NCBI GenBank assembly: GCA_036655715.1
Contig: JAVVPO010000003.1
Location: 1 to 64,000 of the forward strand
Direction of reading: 5' to 3'
DNA length: 64,000 nt
From: JAVVPO01 sp036655715
Lineage (GTDB): Bacteria; Bacillota; Clostridia; Lachnospirales; Cellulosilyticaceae
The notes beneath the pieces are model-generated. The model worked only from the letters and a program-made list of their open reading frames with translations, did no database searches and was not told the origin of the DNA. The translations under genes were made by a program, and so were the position numbers. Below are positions 35,773 to 45,031 of the stretch, in pieces (the stretch's first letter is position 1; each line of letters starts with the position of its first letter).

Positions 35773-36180
35773 TTACACTCTTCTACGTTTTGGTGGACGG
35801 CATCCGTTATGTGGTACAGGAGTTACATCTTTAATTAATGTTACTTCTAAACCAGCTGCTTGAAGTGCACGAATTGCTGCTTCACGACCGGATCCTGGCC
35901 CTTTAACCATAACTTCTACTGCTTTTAAACCATGTTCCATTGCAGCTTTTGCTGCTGTTTCTGCTGCCATTTGAGCTGCATAAGGTGTTGATTTTCTTGA
36001 ACCTCTAAATCCAAGTCCACCAGCACTTGCCCATGAAAGAGCATTCCCATTTGTATCAGTTAATGTAACCATTGTATTATTAAAAGTAGACTGAATATGT
36101 GCTACTCCACGTTCTACATGTTTTTTATCGCGGCGTCTACGAGTCGTACCCTTTTTAGCCGCTTTTTTTGCTGCTGCCAT
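35773..36180 (-). CDS. rpsK: 30S ribosomal protein S11
   Basis: 135 aa, with a Lys/Ala-rich N-terminal extension (AAAKKAAKKGTTRRRR) and the conserved HIQSTFNNTMVTLTD and PHNGCRPPKRRRV end. 16S platform protein. 23 bp after rpsM. Confidence 0.98.
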   Translation of the reverse strand: MAAAKKAAKKGTTRRRRDKKHVERGVAHIQSTFNNTMVTLTDTNGNALSWASAGGLGFRGSRKSTPYAAQMAAETAAKAAMEHGLKAVEVMVKGPGSGREAAIRALQAAGLEVTLIKDVTPVPHNGCRPPKRRRV

Positions 36181-36203
36181 GAGATCTTAGCCTCCTTTAT
36201 TTA

Positions 36204-36572
36204 CTATTTCTTTTTGTTTGCTACTGTTTTCTTAGGACCTTTACGAGTACGTGCGTTTGTCTTCGTTTTTTGTCCTCTTACTGGAAGGCCACGTCTATGA
36301 CGAATTCCTCTATAGCAACCGATTTCCATAAGTCTCTTGATATTTAATGCTATTTCACGACGAAGGTCACCTTCTACTACCTGTGACTCATCGATAAGCT
36401 TACGAAGCATTTCAACTTGTTCGTCATTTAAATCTTTAATACGTGTGTCAAAATCAATACCAGCTTCAGTAAGGATTCTACGTGAGCTTGGGCGTCCAAT
36501 ACCATAAATGTATGTCAGACCGATCTCAACACGTTTGTTTTTTGGTAAGTCTACACCTGCAATACGTGCCAT
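36204..36572 (-). CDS. rpsM: 30S ribosomal protein S13
   Basis: 122 aa starting MARIAGVDLPKNKR; I use ATG 36572, 11 bases after AGGAGG, and not the in-frame GTG at 36584, which abuts that site. The RHRRGLPVRGQKTKTNAR motif lies at the C-terminus. Head protein at the subunit bridge. It has its own promoter in the spacer after rpmJ. Confidence 0.97.
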   Translation of the reverse strand: MARIAGVDLPKNKRVEIGLTYIYGIGRPSSRRILTEAGIDFDTRIKDLNDEQVEMLRKLIDESQVVEGDLRREIALNIKRLMEIGCYRGIRHRRGLPVRGQKTKTNARTRKGPKKTVANKKK

Positions 36573-36666
36573 TTGCTTCTGCACCTCCTGTGATTAATAT
36601 TCCTTATATATATAACAGCATAGTAACTATGCCGCAGCCGCTTTTCTTTAAACTTTACAAAATCAT

Positions 36667-36695
36667 ATTATATAGCATTTTGCAAGATAAAGCAA
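36667..36695 (-). promoter_or_regulatory. internal promoter for rpsM-rpsK-rpsD-rpoA-rplQ
   Basis: Minus strand: -35 TTGCTT (36690-36695), 17-bp spacer, -10 TATAAT (36667-36672), in the 139-bp rpmJ-rpsM spacer, the longest spacer in the superoperon. Would allow the alpha operon to be transcribed separately. A GCATAG/CTATGC stem-loop lies in the leader. Confidence 0.7.
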
Positions 36696-36711
36696 TCGGT
36701 TGTTTATATAA

Positions 36712-36825
36712 TTAGCCTTGTTTTTGTTTGTGTTTTGGATTCTCACAGATAACGCAAACACGACCTTTTCTCTTGATTATTTTACATTTTTCGCATATCT
36801 TTTTTACAGATGGGCGTACTTTCAT
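36712..36825 (-). CDS. rpmJ: 50S ribosomal protein L36 (zinc-binding form)
   Basis: 37 aa, MKVRPSVKKICEKCKIIKRK then the second Cys pair and His, the four-ligand zinc site of the C+ form. Located between infA and rpsM as usual. GGAGA precedes the ATG. It is too short to be picked up by ordinary gene-length cut-offs. Confidence 0.97.
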   Translation of the reverse strand: MKVRPSVKKICEKCKIIKRKGRVCVICENPKHKQKQG

Positions 36826-36852
36826 TTTCTGTTCTCCTTTCTATCCTACCAG

Positions 36853-37071
36853 TTATTTAGAACGCCAAATAATTCGTCCTTTGGTTAAATCATATGGAGA
36901 AAGAGCTACAGTTACTTTATCACCCGGTAATACACGGATAAAATTCATACGAAGTTTACCAGAGATGTGACCAAGAACTACATGTCCGCCCTCAATCTCT
37001 ACTTTAAACGTCGCATTAGGTAACTTTTCTATAACTGTTCCCTCTACTTCGATAACATCGTCTTTTGCCAA
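36853..37071 (-). CDS. infA: translation initiation factor IF-1
   Basis: 72 aa OB-fold (S1-like) protein that occupies the 30S A site during initiation. IEVEGTVIEKLPNATFKVE and GDKVTVALSPYDLTKGRI are the family sequence. 27 bp upstream of rpmJ. Confidence 0.98.
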   Translation of the reverse strand: MAKDDVIEVEGTVIEKLPNATFKVEIEGGHVVLGHISGKLRMNFIRVLPGDKVTVALSPYDLTKGRIIWRSK

Positions 37072-37084
37072 GTTACAAACCTCC

Positions 37085-37366
37085 TCATTTAATAGAAGTC
37101 TTATTTAGATATTCATCAATCTCTTTTCTAATATCGCTATCAGAGAGATGTGAACCTTCTATAATTTTTTGCTGTATTCCTTGTAAGGTTGTGTTAGTTG
37201 GTTGAATATGTTTCTTCTTTTTTAACTTAGGGGATTCTACTTTGCGTAGATCTCCATCTATTAAATGAACATATTCCTCTTCTATACTTATCACTACAAA
37301 TGGTCTATTTTTATCTCTACCACATTTTGAAAAAACTAATTGTCCTAATGAAAATCTTTCGCTCAT
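37085..37366 (-). CDS. KOW-domain RNA-binding protein (YbzG/L14e-like)
   Basis: 93 aa. N-terminal KOW-like barrel (LGQLVFSKCGRDKNRPFVV, YVHLIDGDLRKVESP) then a charged tail. The gene is regularly found between map and infA in Clostridia; a ribosome-associated role is assumed from the fold and location. Overlaps map by one base (coupled). Confidence 0.85.
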   Translation of the reverse strand: MSERFSLGQLVFSKCGRDKNRPFVVISIEEEYVHLIDGDLRKVESPKLKKKKHIQPTNTTLQGIQQKIIEGSHLSDSDIRKEIDEYLNKTSIK

Positions 37367-38133
37367 TATCTCACCTCATCATTTCTTCTGAGAGTAAGGA
37401 TTAGCGGCTCATCTTCAGTAATTACGATTGTATTTTCATAGTGAGCAGATGGCATTCCATCTCTAGTTACGAATGTCCAATCATCATCTAAGCATTTGAC
37501 TTGCCAAGTTCCCATGTTAATCATAGGTTCTATAGCTAGTGCCATACCTTTTTGTAGCTTAACACCTCTAATAGGAGTTTTGCGATTTGGTATTTGTGGA
37601 TCTTCGTGTAACTCTTTACCGATACCATGACCTACCAAATCTCTTACTACGCCAAAACCATGACTCTCTGCATACTCACCTATAGCAGCAGATACCTGTC
37701 CTAGATGATTGCCTGCTTTCGCATATTTTAATCCTTCAAAGAAACTTTGCTTTGTAACTTCAATCAACTTTAAAACATCAGGTGACACATCTCCGACTGG
37801 ATAAGTCCTAGCAGCGTCAGCATGATATCCTTTATAGTATACCCCAAGGTCAATACTAACTATGTCACCTTGTTTGATCTTTCTGGTACCCGGTATGCCA
37901 TGAACAACTTCTTCATTTATAGAAATGCAAGCTGATCCTGGATATCCATGATACCCTTTAAAGGAAGGAATAGCCTTTTGACTTCTGATATACTCTTCTG
38001 CTATTGCATCAAGCTCTTTAGTCGTTATTCCTGCTTTTACATGTTCTGCTACCAGTTCATGAGTTTCTATCAGTATCTGTGCTGCTTCTTGCATTAACCT
38101 TATTTCCTCGTCGGATTTAATGTGAATTGGCAT
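37366..38133 (-). CDS. map: methionine aminopeptidase, type I
   Basis: 255 aa. Removes the initiator Met from nascent proteins; two metal ions held by Asp, Asp, His, Glu and Glu, seen in DLGVYYKGYHADAARTY, GHGIGKELHEDP and EPMI. One base after adk. Confidence 0.98.
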   Translation of the reverse strand: MPIHIKSDEEIRLMQEAAQILIETHELVAEHVKAGITTKELDAIAEEYIRSQKAIPSFKGYHGYPGSACISINEEVVHGIPGTRKIKQGDIVSIDLGVYYKGYHADAARTYPVGDVSPDVLKLIEVTKQSFFEGLKYAKAGNHLGQVSAAIGEYAESHGFGVVRDLVGHGIGKELHEDPQIPNRKTPIRGVKLQKGMALAIEPMINMGTWQVKCLDDDWTFVTRDGMPSAHYENTIVITEDEPLILTLRRNDEVR

Positions 38134-38134
38134 T

Positions 38135-38782
38135 TTAGTTCACTCCTAATGCTTTCTTTACCCTTGCACGAACATCCTCAACGGCACCAACACCGTCTAT
38201 CTCGAGTACCTTACCTTGCTTCTCATAGAAAGCAATTAATGGTTTTGTTTGTGCATGATAAACTTCTAATCTTTTCTTAACTGTTTCTGCCTTATCATCT
38301 TCTCTTTGAATAAGAGAATCACTACATAGATCACAGTTACCTGCTACTTTTTCTATCTTGTGTAAACGATGATATGAAGCGCCACAACTTGGGCACACAG
38401 TTCTTCCAGCCATACGTTCGATTATCACTTCATCAGGTACTTCCACATCTAATACATGTTCAATTGGCATTCCTAATTCACTTAGCATTATATCTAATGC
38501 CTCGGCTTGTGGAATAGTTCGTGGGAATCCATCAAGAATCATCCCAGTTTTACAATCATCTTGTGTAAGTCTATCCTTTACAAGTTCAATTACAAGTTCA
38601 TCAGGAACTAAATGCCCCTCATCCATGTATCTTTTGGCTTGTTGACCTAGTTGTGTGTTATTAGAGATATGTTCTCTAAAGATATTACCTGTTGAGATAG
38701 TCGGAATGTTGTATAACTTCATAAGCATTTCTGCTTGTGTTCCTTTACCTGCACCTGGCGCACCTAATAGTATTAATCTCAT
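38135..38782 (-). CDS. adk: adenylate kinase (zinc LID form)
   Basis: 215 aa. ATP + AMP to 2 ADP. P-loop GAPGAGKGT at about 7-15; the LID domain (about 125-165) carries CPSC and CDLC cysteine pairs, a structural zinc site typical of Gram-positives. Follows secY by 15 bp. Confidence 0.98.
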   Translation of the reverse strand: MRLILLGAPGAGKGTQAEMLMKLYNIPTISTGNIFREHISNNTQLGQQAKRYMDEGHLVPDELVIELVKDRLTQDDCKTGMILDGFPRTIPQAEALDIMLSELGMPIEHVLDVEVPDEVIIERMAGRTVCPSCGASYHRLHKIEKVAGNCDLCSDSLIQREDDKAETVKKRLEVYHAQTKPLIAFYEKQGKVLEIDGVGAVEDVRARVKKALGVN

Positions 38783-38797
38783 TTTTGGCCTCCTAGA

Positions 38798-40054
38798 TTA
38801 TAGAAATCCTTTATAATGTCGCATTAACATTTGTGATTCTAATTGCTTAATAGTCTCTAAAGCTACACCAACAACAATAAGCATTGATGTTCCTCCGAAT
38901 GCAAGTTGCATATCAAAGACTGCTGAAAGTACTAAAGGTGATAAAGCTAGAACCGCAAGGAAGATAGCTCCCATTAATGTTATATGCGTTGCTACTTTTG
39001 ATAAGTAGTCTGATGTTGGTTTACCAGGTCTAATACCTGGGATAAATCCTCCACCTTTTTTCATGTTTGATGCTATATCCATTGGATTAAATGCAATAGT
39101 TGAGTAGAAAAATGCAAATGCAAAGATAAGAATTACATATAGTATCGCACCAAATGGTGTAGTCCATCTTAAATTTTCTATTATTGTCATCCATCCCTCA
39201 CTAGGGGTTTTAACAAAGAGATTGGTAATGATCTCAGGAAACTGAATCAGTGACATAGAGAAGATTACTGGTAATACCCCTGCTAGGTTGACTTTAATAG
39301 GAATGTTTTGAGATTGACCGCCGTATACTTTACGTCCTGCTGTACGTTTTGCATATTGTACTGCGATTCTTCTTTCTCCTAATGACATGAATACTGTAAA
39401 TCCAATTATTACTACGAAGAGTAATATTAATATAACTGCTTTTAGGTAATTATCATATGATAATAGGCTTATTGCTCCTTGTGGAAGTGCAGATACGATA
39501 TTGATGAAGATAATAAGTGAAATCCCATTTCCTACACCTTTTTGTGTAATCTGTTCACCAATCCACATTACTAGCATTGAACCTGCTATGAAGGATATTA
39601 ACGCAACGATAAATATCCATGCATTTTGTTCAACGAGTACTCCACTTCTATATAACATAAGCGTTGTTGCACTTGCTTGAAGTGTTGCAATAGTTAATGT
39701 TAAATATCTTGTGAGCTTGTTGATTTTTTTCTTTCCTTCTTCGCCTTCTTTTGAAAGTTCTTCTAGTCGTGTAATGGCGATAGTTAAAAGTTGTATGATG
39801 ATTGATGATGTGATGTAAGGCCCTACACCAAAGGCAAATAATGCCATGGAACTAAAGGCCCCACCTGTTATGATGTTCATTAATGCTAATACATTATTTG
39901 AACCGTCACCCATCATCTGTGAGATAGCTTCTGGATTAACACCTGGAACAGGTATATGTGCACCAATTCTAATAAGTGCCATCATCCAGAGGGTAAATAT
40001 CATCTTTTTTCGCAGTTCTGGTACTCTCCATGCATTTCTAAGAGTTTTAAACAA
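38798..40054 (-). CDS. secY: preprotein translocase subunit SecY
   Basis: 418 aa with ten predicted membrane helices. The membrane channel of the Sec translocon. GAHIPVPGVNP in the plug-side region and the cytoplasmic loop motifs GGQSQNIPIKVN and GFIPGIRPGKPT are visible. One base after rplO. Confidence 0.98.
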   Translation of the reverse strand: MFKTLRNAWRVPELRKKMIFTLWMMALIRIGAHIPVPGVNPEAISQMMGDGSNNVLALMNIITGGAFSSMALFAFGVGPYITSSIIIQLLTIAITRLEELSKEGEEGKKKINKLTRYLTLTIATLQASATTLMLYRSGVLVEQNAWIFIVALISFIAGSMLVMWIGEQITQKGVGNGISLIIFINIVSALPQGAISLLSYDNYLKAVILILLFVVIIGFTVFMSLGERRIAVQYAKRTAGRKVYGGQSQNIPIKVNLAGVLPVIFSMSLIQFPEIITNLFVKTPSEGWMTIIENLRWTTPFGAILYVILIFAFAFFYSTIAFNPMDIASNMKKGGGFIPGIRPGKPTSDYLSKVATHITLMGAIFLAVLALSPLVLSAVFDMQLAFGGTSMLIVVGVALETIKQLESQMLMRHYKGFL

Positions 40055-40055
40055 C

Positions 40056-40496
40056 CTACATCACCTCTGCTTTTCCACCCACAGCTTCAATTTTTTCTAT
40101 AGCTCCTTGGCTAAATGCATTAGCTTGAACTGTTAATTTCTTAGTAAGTTCACCTTTAGCAAGGATTTTAACTCCATCTCTAGGATTTTTGATAATCCCA
40201 GCTTGGATCATTGATTCAACAGATACTACTGCACCTTCTTCGAAACGATTTAATAGCTCTACATTGATTCCAACGATTTCTAAGCTGTTACGGTTAGTGA
40301 ATCCACGTTTAGGAAGTCTTCTGTATAATGGCATTTGACCACCTTCAAAACCTGGTCTAACTCCACCACCACTTCTAGCTTTTTGTCCTTTGTGTCCTCT
40401 TCCCGCTGTTTTACCGTTTCCAGATCCATGACCTCTACCAACGCGGAAACTACCTCTTTTTGAACCTTCTGCTGGTCTTAGTTGACTTAAATTCAT
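40056..40496 (-). CDS. rplO: 50S ribosomal protein L15
   Basis: 146 aa. Gly/Arg/Lys-rich N-terminus (RVGRGHGSGNGKTAGRGHKG) followed by the globular part (RRLPKRGFTN). Late assembly protein near the GTPase centre. Between rpmD and secY. Confidence 0.98.
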   Translation of the reverse strand: MNLSQLRPAEGSKRGSFRVGRGHGSGNGKTAGRGHKGQKARSGGGVRPGFEGGQMPLYRRLPKRGFTNRNSLEIVGINVELLNRFEEGAVVSVESMIQAGIIKNPRDGVKILAKGELTKKLTVQANAFSQGAIEKIEAVGGKAEVM

Positions 40497-40529
40497 GTCT
40501 TGGCACCTCCTTCTGATCTGAATTGTTTA

Positions 40530-40715
40530 TTATTCGTTAATTTCTTCTACTTTTACTAAGTGCTTAACGCTATGAATCATACCACGGATAGCCGCGTTAT
40601 CTTCATGTAGGTTTGAGCTGTTTATTTTTCTTAATCCGAGCGCCTCGATAGTTTTTCTATGCTTTGGAATAGCTCCGATTGTGGATTTTACTAAAGTTAT
40701 GTTTAATTTAGCCAC
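40530..40715 (-). CDS. rpmD: 50S ribosomal protein L30
   Basis: 61 aa, LVKSTIGAIPKHRKTIEALG, conserved two-strand, two-helix fold. 13 bp after rpsE. Confidence 0.97.
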   Translation of the reverse strand: MAKLNITLVKSTIGAIPKHRKTIEALGLRKINSSNLHEDNAAIRGMIHSVKHLVKVEEINE

Positions 40716-40728
40716 TTGAACCTTCCTC

Positions 40729-41241
40729 CTATCCTAGAAGATCTTCTACAGTTTTCCCACGAAGTTTCGCAACTTGTGCAGGAGTTTTAAGTGTAGCAAG
40801 ACCTTCGATTGTCGCATGAACTACGTTTTTCTTGTTGTTTGAACCTAAAGATTTAGTTCTGATGTTACGGATACCTGCAAGTTCAAGTACAGCACGAGCT
40901 GGACCTCCTGCGATAACTCCAGTACCTTCTTTAGCTGGTTTTAGAAGTACTCTCGCGCTTCCAAATTCTCCAACGAATTCGTGGTAAATGCTATCTGCGT
41001 TATTTTTCTCAATAAAGATAAGGTTTTTCTTAGCATCTTCGATTCCTTTTTTAATTGCATCAGGAATTTCCATTGCTTTTCCTAAACCTACACCTACGTG
41101 TCCGTTACCGTCTCCAACTACTACTAAAGCAGAGAAACGGAATGTACGACCACCTTTTACAACTTTAGTTACACGTTTAATTGTAACAACTTTTTCTTTA
41201 AGATCTAAAGTTTTATGATCTATTAATTGTCTTCTAGCCAC
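40729..41241 (-). CDS. rpsE: 30S ribosomal protein S5
   Basis: 170 aa. Double-stranded RNA-binding N-terminal part with VVGDGNGHVGVGLGKA and the C-terminal half with GTGVIAGG. Accuracy (ram) protein near the decoding site. Confidence 0.98.
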   Translation of the reverse strand: MARRQLIDHKTLDLKEKVVTIKRVTKVVKGGRTFRFSALVVVGDGNGHVGVGLGKAMEIPDAIKKGIEDAKKNLIFIEKNNADSIYHEFVGEFGSARVLLKPAKEGTGVIAGGPARAVLELAGIRNIRTKSLGSNNKKNVVHATIEGLATLKTPAQVAKLRGKTVEDLLG

Positions 41242-41259
41242 CGATTGTTCCCTCCTTTA

Positions 41260-41622
41260 CTAGAATTGTAAGCCAGCTTCACGAGCTGCTTCTGCTAACG
41301 CTGCTACTCTACCATGGTATAAGAATCCACCACGGTCGAATACTACTACTTCGATACCTTTAGCAAGAGCTTTTTTAGCAATTGCAGTACCAACAACTTG
41401 TGCTGCTTCGATATTAGAACCTACTTTAAGTTCAGCTTTAATATCTTTTTCAACAGTTGATGCAGCTACTAATGTGATACCTTTAATATCATCTATAATT
41501 TGAGCATAAATATGCTGTTCACTTCTGAAAACAGCAAGTCTTGGTCTTTCAGCTGTTCCGTGGAATTTATTACGAATTCTTTTATGCTTTTGAACACGGA
41601 TTTTACTGCGTGATTGTTTCAT
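41260..41622 (-). CDS. rplR: 50S ribosomal protein L18
   Basis: 120 aa. Binds 5S rRNA. RLAVFRSEQHIYAQIIDD and VVFDRGGFLYHGRV are family motifs. Confidence 0.98.
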   Translation of the reverse strand: MKQSRSKIRVQKHKRIRNKFHGTAERPRLAVFRSEQHIYAQIIDDIKGITLVAASTVEKDIKAELKVGSNIEAAQVVGTAIAKKALAKGIEVVVFDRGGFLYHGRVAALAEAAREAGLQF

Positions 41623-41641
41623 TTAATTCACCCCTTTGCTA

Positions 41642-42181
41642 TTATTTTTTACCTGTTTTACCTTCTTTACGTCTGATAACTTCATCAACGTACTTGATCC
41701 CTTTACCTTTGTAAGGCTCTGGTGGGCGTTTGAAACGGATTTCTGCTGCGAATTGTCCAACCTCTTCTTTGCTGATACCAGCAATAGTGATTTTGTTTCC
41801 TTCTACTACAGATGAGATCCCTTCAGGATCTTCCATTTCAACAGGGTGAGAATAGCCTAATGAAAGAACTAATTTTTTTCCTTGTTTTTGTGCTCTGTAA
41901 CCAACACCATTAATTTCTAACACTTTTGTGAAACCAGTAGTTACACCTTCAATCATGTTAGCGATTAATGTTCTTGTTAAGCCATGAAGTGATCTATTTC
42001 TTTTTAAATCATTTGGTCTTGAAACTACCATTTGATTTTCTTCAATTGCAATATTCATTGCGCTGTCAAATGTTCTTGTTAATGTTCCTTTTGGGCCTGT
42101 TACTGTTACTACATTTCCTTGAGAAAGTGTTACAGTTGCTCCAGCTGGAATCTCTATTGGTAATCTACCAATACGTGACAT
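41642..42181 (-). CDS. rplF: 50S ribosomal protein L6
   Basis: 179 aa, two duplicated domains; SRIGRLPIEIPAG at the start and the C-terminal PPEPYKGKGIKYVDEVIRRK signature near the sarcin-ricin loop. Confidence 0.98.
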   Translation of the reverse strand: MSRIGRLPIEIPAGATVTLSQGNVVTVTGPKGTLTRTFDSAMNIAIEENQMVVSRPNDLKRNRSLHGLTRTLIANMIEGVTTGFTKVLEINGVGYRAQKQGKKLVLSLGYSHPVEMEDPEGISSVVEGNKITIAGISKEEVGQFAAEIRFKRPPEPYKGKGIKYVDEVIRRKEGKTGKK

Positions 42182-42211
42182 GGTCGCACCTCCTTAAACT
42201 TTCGCTATTTA

Positions 42212-42613
42212 TTACCAAATAAATGCAATAACTTCTCCACCAACATTTTGCTTTCTAGCTTCTTTGTCAGTGATAACACCTTTGTTTGTTGAGATTATTG
42301 CTGTTCCAAGTCCACCTAAAACTTTTGGTAAGTTTTCTGTATCTGCATATACACGAAGACCTGGCTTAGAAATTCTTTTGATTCCTGAGATAACTTTTTC
42401 GTTTTTATCTTTACCGTATTTTAATGTAACACGGATATTTTCTTGGATTCCATCTTGTACTACATTGAACCCCTTGATATAACCTTCATTTAATAAGATT
42501 TCAGAAATAGCTCTTTTCATCTTTGATGATGGGATTTCCACCACATCATGCTTAGCTGTATTAGCGTTTCTAATTCTTGTTAACATATCTGCAATTGGAT
42601 CGCTCATTGTCAT
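42212..42613 (-). CDS. rpsH: 30S ribosomal protein S8
   Basis: 133 aa, ATG 42613 with AGGAGG 9 bases before it; a second in-frame ATG at 42607 is equally close to the family start (MSDPIADMLTRIRNA). S8 is the autoregulator of the spc operon in E. coli. Confidence 0.97.
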   Translation of the reverse strand: MTMSDPIADMLTRIRNANTAKHDVVEIPSSKMKRAISEILLNEGYIKGFNVVQDGIQENIRVTLKYGKDKNEKVISGIKRISKPGLRVYADTENLPKVLGGLGTAIISTNKGVITDKEARKQNVGGEVIAFIW

Positions 42614-42636
42614 TATAATTTACCTCCTTTCTGGTA

Positions 42637-42822
42637 TTACCAGCTTGCTTTTCTAACGCCTGGAATTTGGCCTTTGTATGCTAATTCTCTAAAGCAAATA
42701 CGACAGATACCAAATTTTCTAATGTAAGCATGTGGACGTCCGCAAATACGACATCTGCTGTACTCTTGTGTTGAAAACTTAGCAGGTCTTTGTTGCTTTA
42801 TTTTCATAGATTTTTTTGCCAT
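42637..42822 (-). CDS. rpsN: 30S ribosomal protein S14, zinc-binding type
   Basis: 61 aa, two CxxC pairs (CRIC, CRIC) of the short C+ type, as opposed to the longer zinc-free S14 (about 100 aa). GVRKASW C-terminus. Confidence 0.98.
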   Translation of the reverse strand: MAKKSMKIKQQRPAKFSTQEYSRCRICGRPHAYIRKFGICRICFRELAYKGQIPGVRKASW

Positions 42823-42834
42823 GGGTTACCCTCC

Positions 42835-43374
42835 TTATTTTTGGAATGGCATACCGAATTGTACTAACAGCTCACGAGCTTCTTCATCTGACTCTGCTGT
42901 TGTTACAACGATGATGTCCATACCACGAACTTTATCGATTTTATCATATTCGATCTCTGGGAAGATGATTTGTTCTTTGATACCTAATGCATAGTTTCCA
43001 CGGCCATCAAATGCTGTTGCACTTACTCCACGGAAGTCACGTACACGTGGAAGAGCGATGTTTACTAAACGATCAAGGAACTCATACATTTTCTCACCAC
43101 GAAGAGTTACTTTACAACCAATTGGCATACCTTCACGAAGTTTGAAAGCAGCTACTGATTTTTTAGCTTTAGTAGTCACTGGTTTTTGTCCAGAAATCTT
43201 TTCCATATCACTAATTGCATTTTCTAATACTTTCGCATTATCCTTTGCTTCACCAACACCCATGTTAATTACGATTTTTTCAATCTTTGGTGCTTGTAAT
43301 TTGTTTTTATAGCTGAATTTTTCTACCATAGAGTCCACAATTTGTTCTCTATAAATATCTTTTAATCTACTCAT
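42835..43374 (-). CDS. rplE: 50S ribosomal protein L5
   Basis: 179 aa. Contacts 5S rRNA and P-site tRNA. VVINMGVGEAK and GNYALGIKEQIIFPEI are the diagnostic stretches. Confidence 0.98.
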   Translation of the reverse strand: MSRLKDIYREQIVDSMVEKFSYKNKLQAPKIEKIVINMGVGEAKDNAKVLENAISDMEKISGQKPVTTKAKKSVAAFKLREGMPIGCKVTLRGEKMYEFLDRLVNIALPRVRDFRGVSATAFDGRGNYALGIKEQIIFPEIEYDKIDKVRGMDIIVVTTAESDEEARELLVQFGMPFQK

Positions 43375-43400
43375 AGTCTAACTATACCTCCTTTCGCAAA

Positions 43401-43718
43401 TTAGTCGATTACGATGCGCTCGCCTTTTACGATTGCTACACGAACTTTTTTGTTGTCTTTTGTTTCTACACCTAAACGTACTGGAGTACCATTATGTGAA
43501 TACATTACATTAGACATGTGAATCGGTGCTTCTCTTTCGATTAGTCCACCTTGTCCTGCTGCGTTTGGTTTTTGGTGTTTTGTAATCATGTTCACACCAT
43601 CAACGATAACACGGCCTTTTTTACGGTCAATGAAAGTAACATTACCTTCTTTTCCCTTGTCTTTTCCAGCCATTACTATAACTCTGTCGCCTTTTTTTAA
43701 CTTAGTTTTCACAGTCAC
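43401..43718 (-). CDS. rplX: 50S ribosomal protein L24
   Basis: 105 aa with N-terminal KOW motif (KKGDRVIVMAGKDKGKEG). Assembly initiator protein of the large subunit. 6 bp after rplN. Confidence 0.98.
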   Translation of the reverse strand: MTVKTKLKKGDRVIVMAGKDKGKEGNVTFIDRKKGRVIVDGVNMITKHQKPNAAGQGGLIEREAPIHMSNVMYSHNGTPVRLGVETKDNKKVRVAIVKGERIVID

Positions 43719-43724
43719 ACCTCC

Positions 43725-44093
43725 TTATAGAACTTCTGGAGCAAGTGATAAGATTTTTGTGTATTTCTTTTCTCTTAATTCTCTTGCTACTGGTCCAAAA
43801 ATACGAGTTCCTCTTGGGTTTTTATCTTCTTTGATGATTACAGCTGCATTTTCATCGAATCTGATGTATGAACCATCAGCTCTTCTGATTTCCTTTACAG
43901 TACGTACTATAACGGCTTTTACTACATCACCTTTTTTTACAACGCCACCTGGTGTTGCATCTTTAACAGTTGCTACGATAACGTCACCAACGCTACCGTA
44001 TCTTCTAGTAGAGCCACCTAATACGCGGATACAAAGAATTTCTTTAGCTCCTGTATTATCTGCCACTCTTAATCTACTTTCTTGTTGGATCAT
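43725..44093 (-). CDS. rplN: 50S ribosomal protein L14
   Basis: 122 aa. Intersubunit bridge protein; MIQQESRLRVADNTGAKE and NPRGTRIFGPVARELR are nearly invariant motifs. Confidence 0.98.
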   Translation of the reverse strand: MIQQESRLRVADNTGAKEILCIRVLGGSTRRYGSVGDVIVATVKDATPGGVVKKGDVVKAVIVRTVKEIRRADGSYIRFDENAAVIIKEDKNPRGTRIFGPVARELREKKYTKILSLAPEVL

Positions 44094-44121
44094 GAGAGTG
44101 CCCTCCTTTCGAGATTAATAA

Positions 44122-44379
44122 CTATTTTGCTTTTTCTATTATTTCAACAAGTCTAAAACGTTTAGACTTTGATAAAGGTCTAGTTTCCATTACCTTTACA
44201 CGGTCACCAATTTGACACTCATTATTTTCATCATGAGCATGTAATTTGTAAGTCTTTTTGATGATTTTTCCGTAAAGAGGATGTTTTACGTTGTTTACTA
44301 CTGCAACAGTGATAGTTTTATCCATCTTGTTACTAACTACGTTTCCGATTAAAGTTTTACGCATATTTCTTTCTGCCAC
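44122..44379 (-). CDS. rpsQ: 30S ribosomal protein S17
   Basis: 85 aa OB-fold protein; RKTLIGNVVSNKMDKT and CQIGDRVKVMETRPLSK. Confidence 0.97.
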   Translation of the reverse strand: MAERNMRKTLIGNVVSNKMDKTITVAVVNNVKHPLYGKIIKKTYKLHAHDENNECQIGDRVKVMETRPLSKSKRFRLVEIIEKAK

Positions 44380-44397
44380 GATTTTTCCTCCTCCCTA

Positions 44398-44601
44398 TTA
44401 CACTGTAGCTTTTTGTGTAATAATTGTTTGAATACGTGCAATATTTCTTCTTACTTCTTTGATTCTTGCTGTATTATCTAATTGATTAGTAGCGTTTTGA
44501 AATCTTAAGTTAAAAAGTTCTTTTTTAGCACTTACTAATTCAATGTTTAATTCATCAGCTGATTTTACTCTTAATTCTTCTAAGAATACTTTAGTTTTCA
44601 C
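44398..44601 (-). CDS. rpmC: 50S ribosomal protein L29
   Basis: 67 aa helical hairpin near the exit tunnel, ELFNLRFQ and NTARIKEVRRNIARI. I start it at the GTG 44601 (KTKVFLEELRV matches family), with AGGTG 6 bases ahead, overlapping rplP by 11 bp. Confidence 0.94.
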   Translation of the reverse strand: MKTKVFLEELRVKSADELNIELVSAKKELFNLRFQNATNQLDNTARIKEVRRNIARIQTIITQKATV

Positions 44602-45031
44602 TACAATCACCTGCCATTTCTTGTTCAGCGCGAGACACTATCTTACACTTAATTGGTAATTTATGAACTGCAAGTCTTAGCGCTTCTCTAGCTACTTCTT
44701 CTGCAACTCCTGATAATTCGAACATAACTCTTCCTGGCTTAACTACCGCTACCCAATACTCAAGTGAACCTTTACCAGAACCCATGCGAGTTTCTGCTGG
44801 CTTAGCTGTTACAGGCTTATCTGGGAAAATCTTAATCCAAACTTTACCACCACGTTTGATATAACGAGTCATAGCAATACGAGCTGATTCTATTTGATTT
44901 GACTTAATCCAGCCTGGCTCCATAGCAACAATACCGAATTCACCATAAGTGATTTTATTTCCACGGGTAGCTTGCCCTTTCATACGTCCACGGAATTGTT
45001 TACGACGTTTTACTCTTTTAGGCATTAACAT
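44591..45031 (-). CDS. rplP: 50S ribosomal protein L16
   Basis: 146 aa. Start MLMPKRVKRRKQFRGRMKG; Arg-rich loop near the A site. Joined to rpsC by a TAATG stop-start overlap, so translationally coupled. Confidence 0.98.
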   Translation of the reverse strand: MLMPKRVKRRKQFRGRMKGQATRGNKITYGEFGIVAMEPGWIKSNQIESARIAMTRYIKRGGKVWIKIFPDKPVTAKPAETRMGSGKGSLEYWVAVVKPGRVMFELSGVAEEVAREALRLAVHKLPIKCKIVSRAEQEMAGDCSEN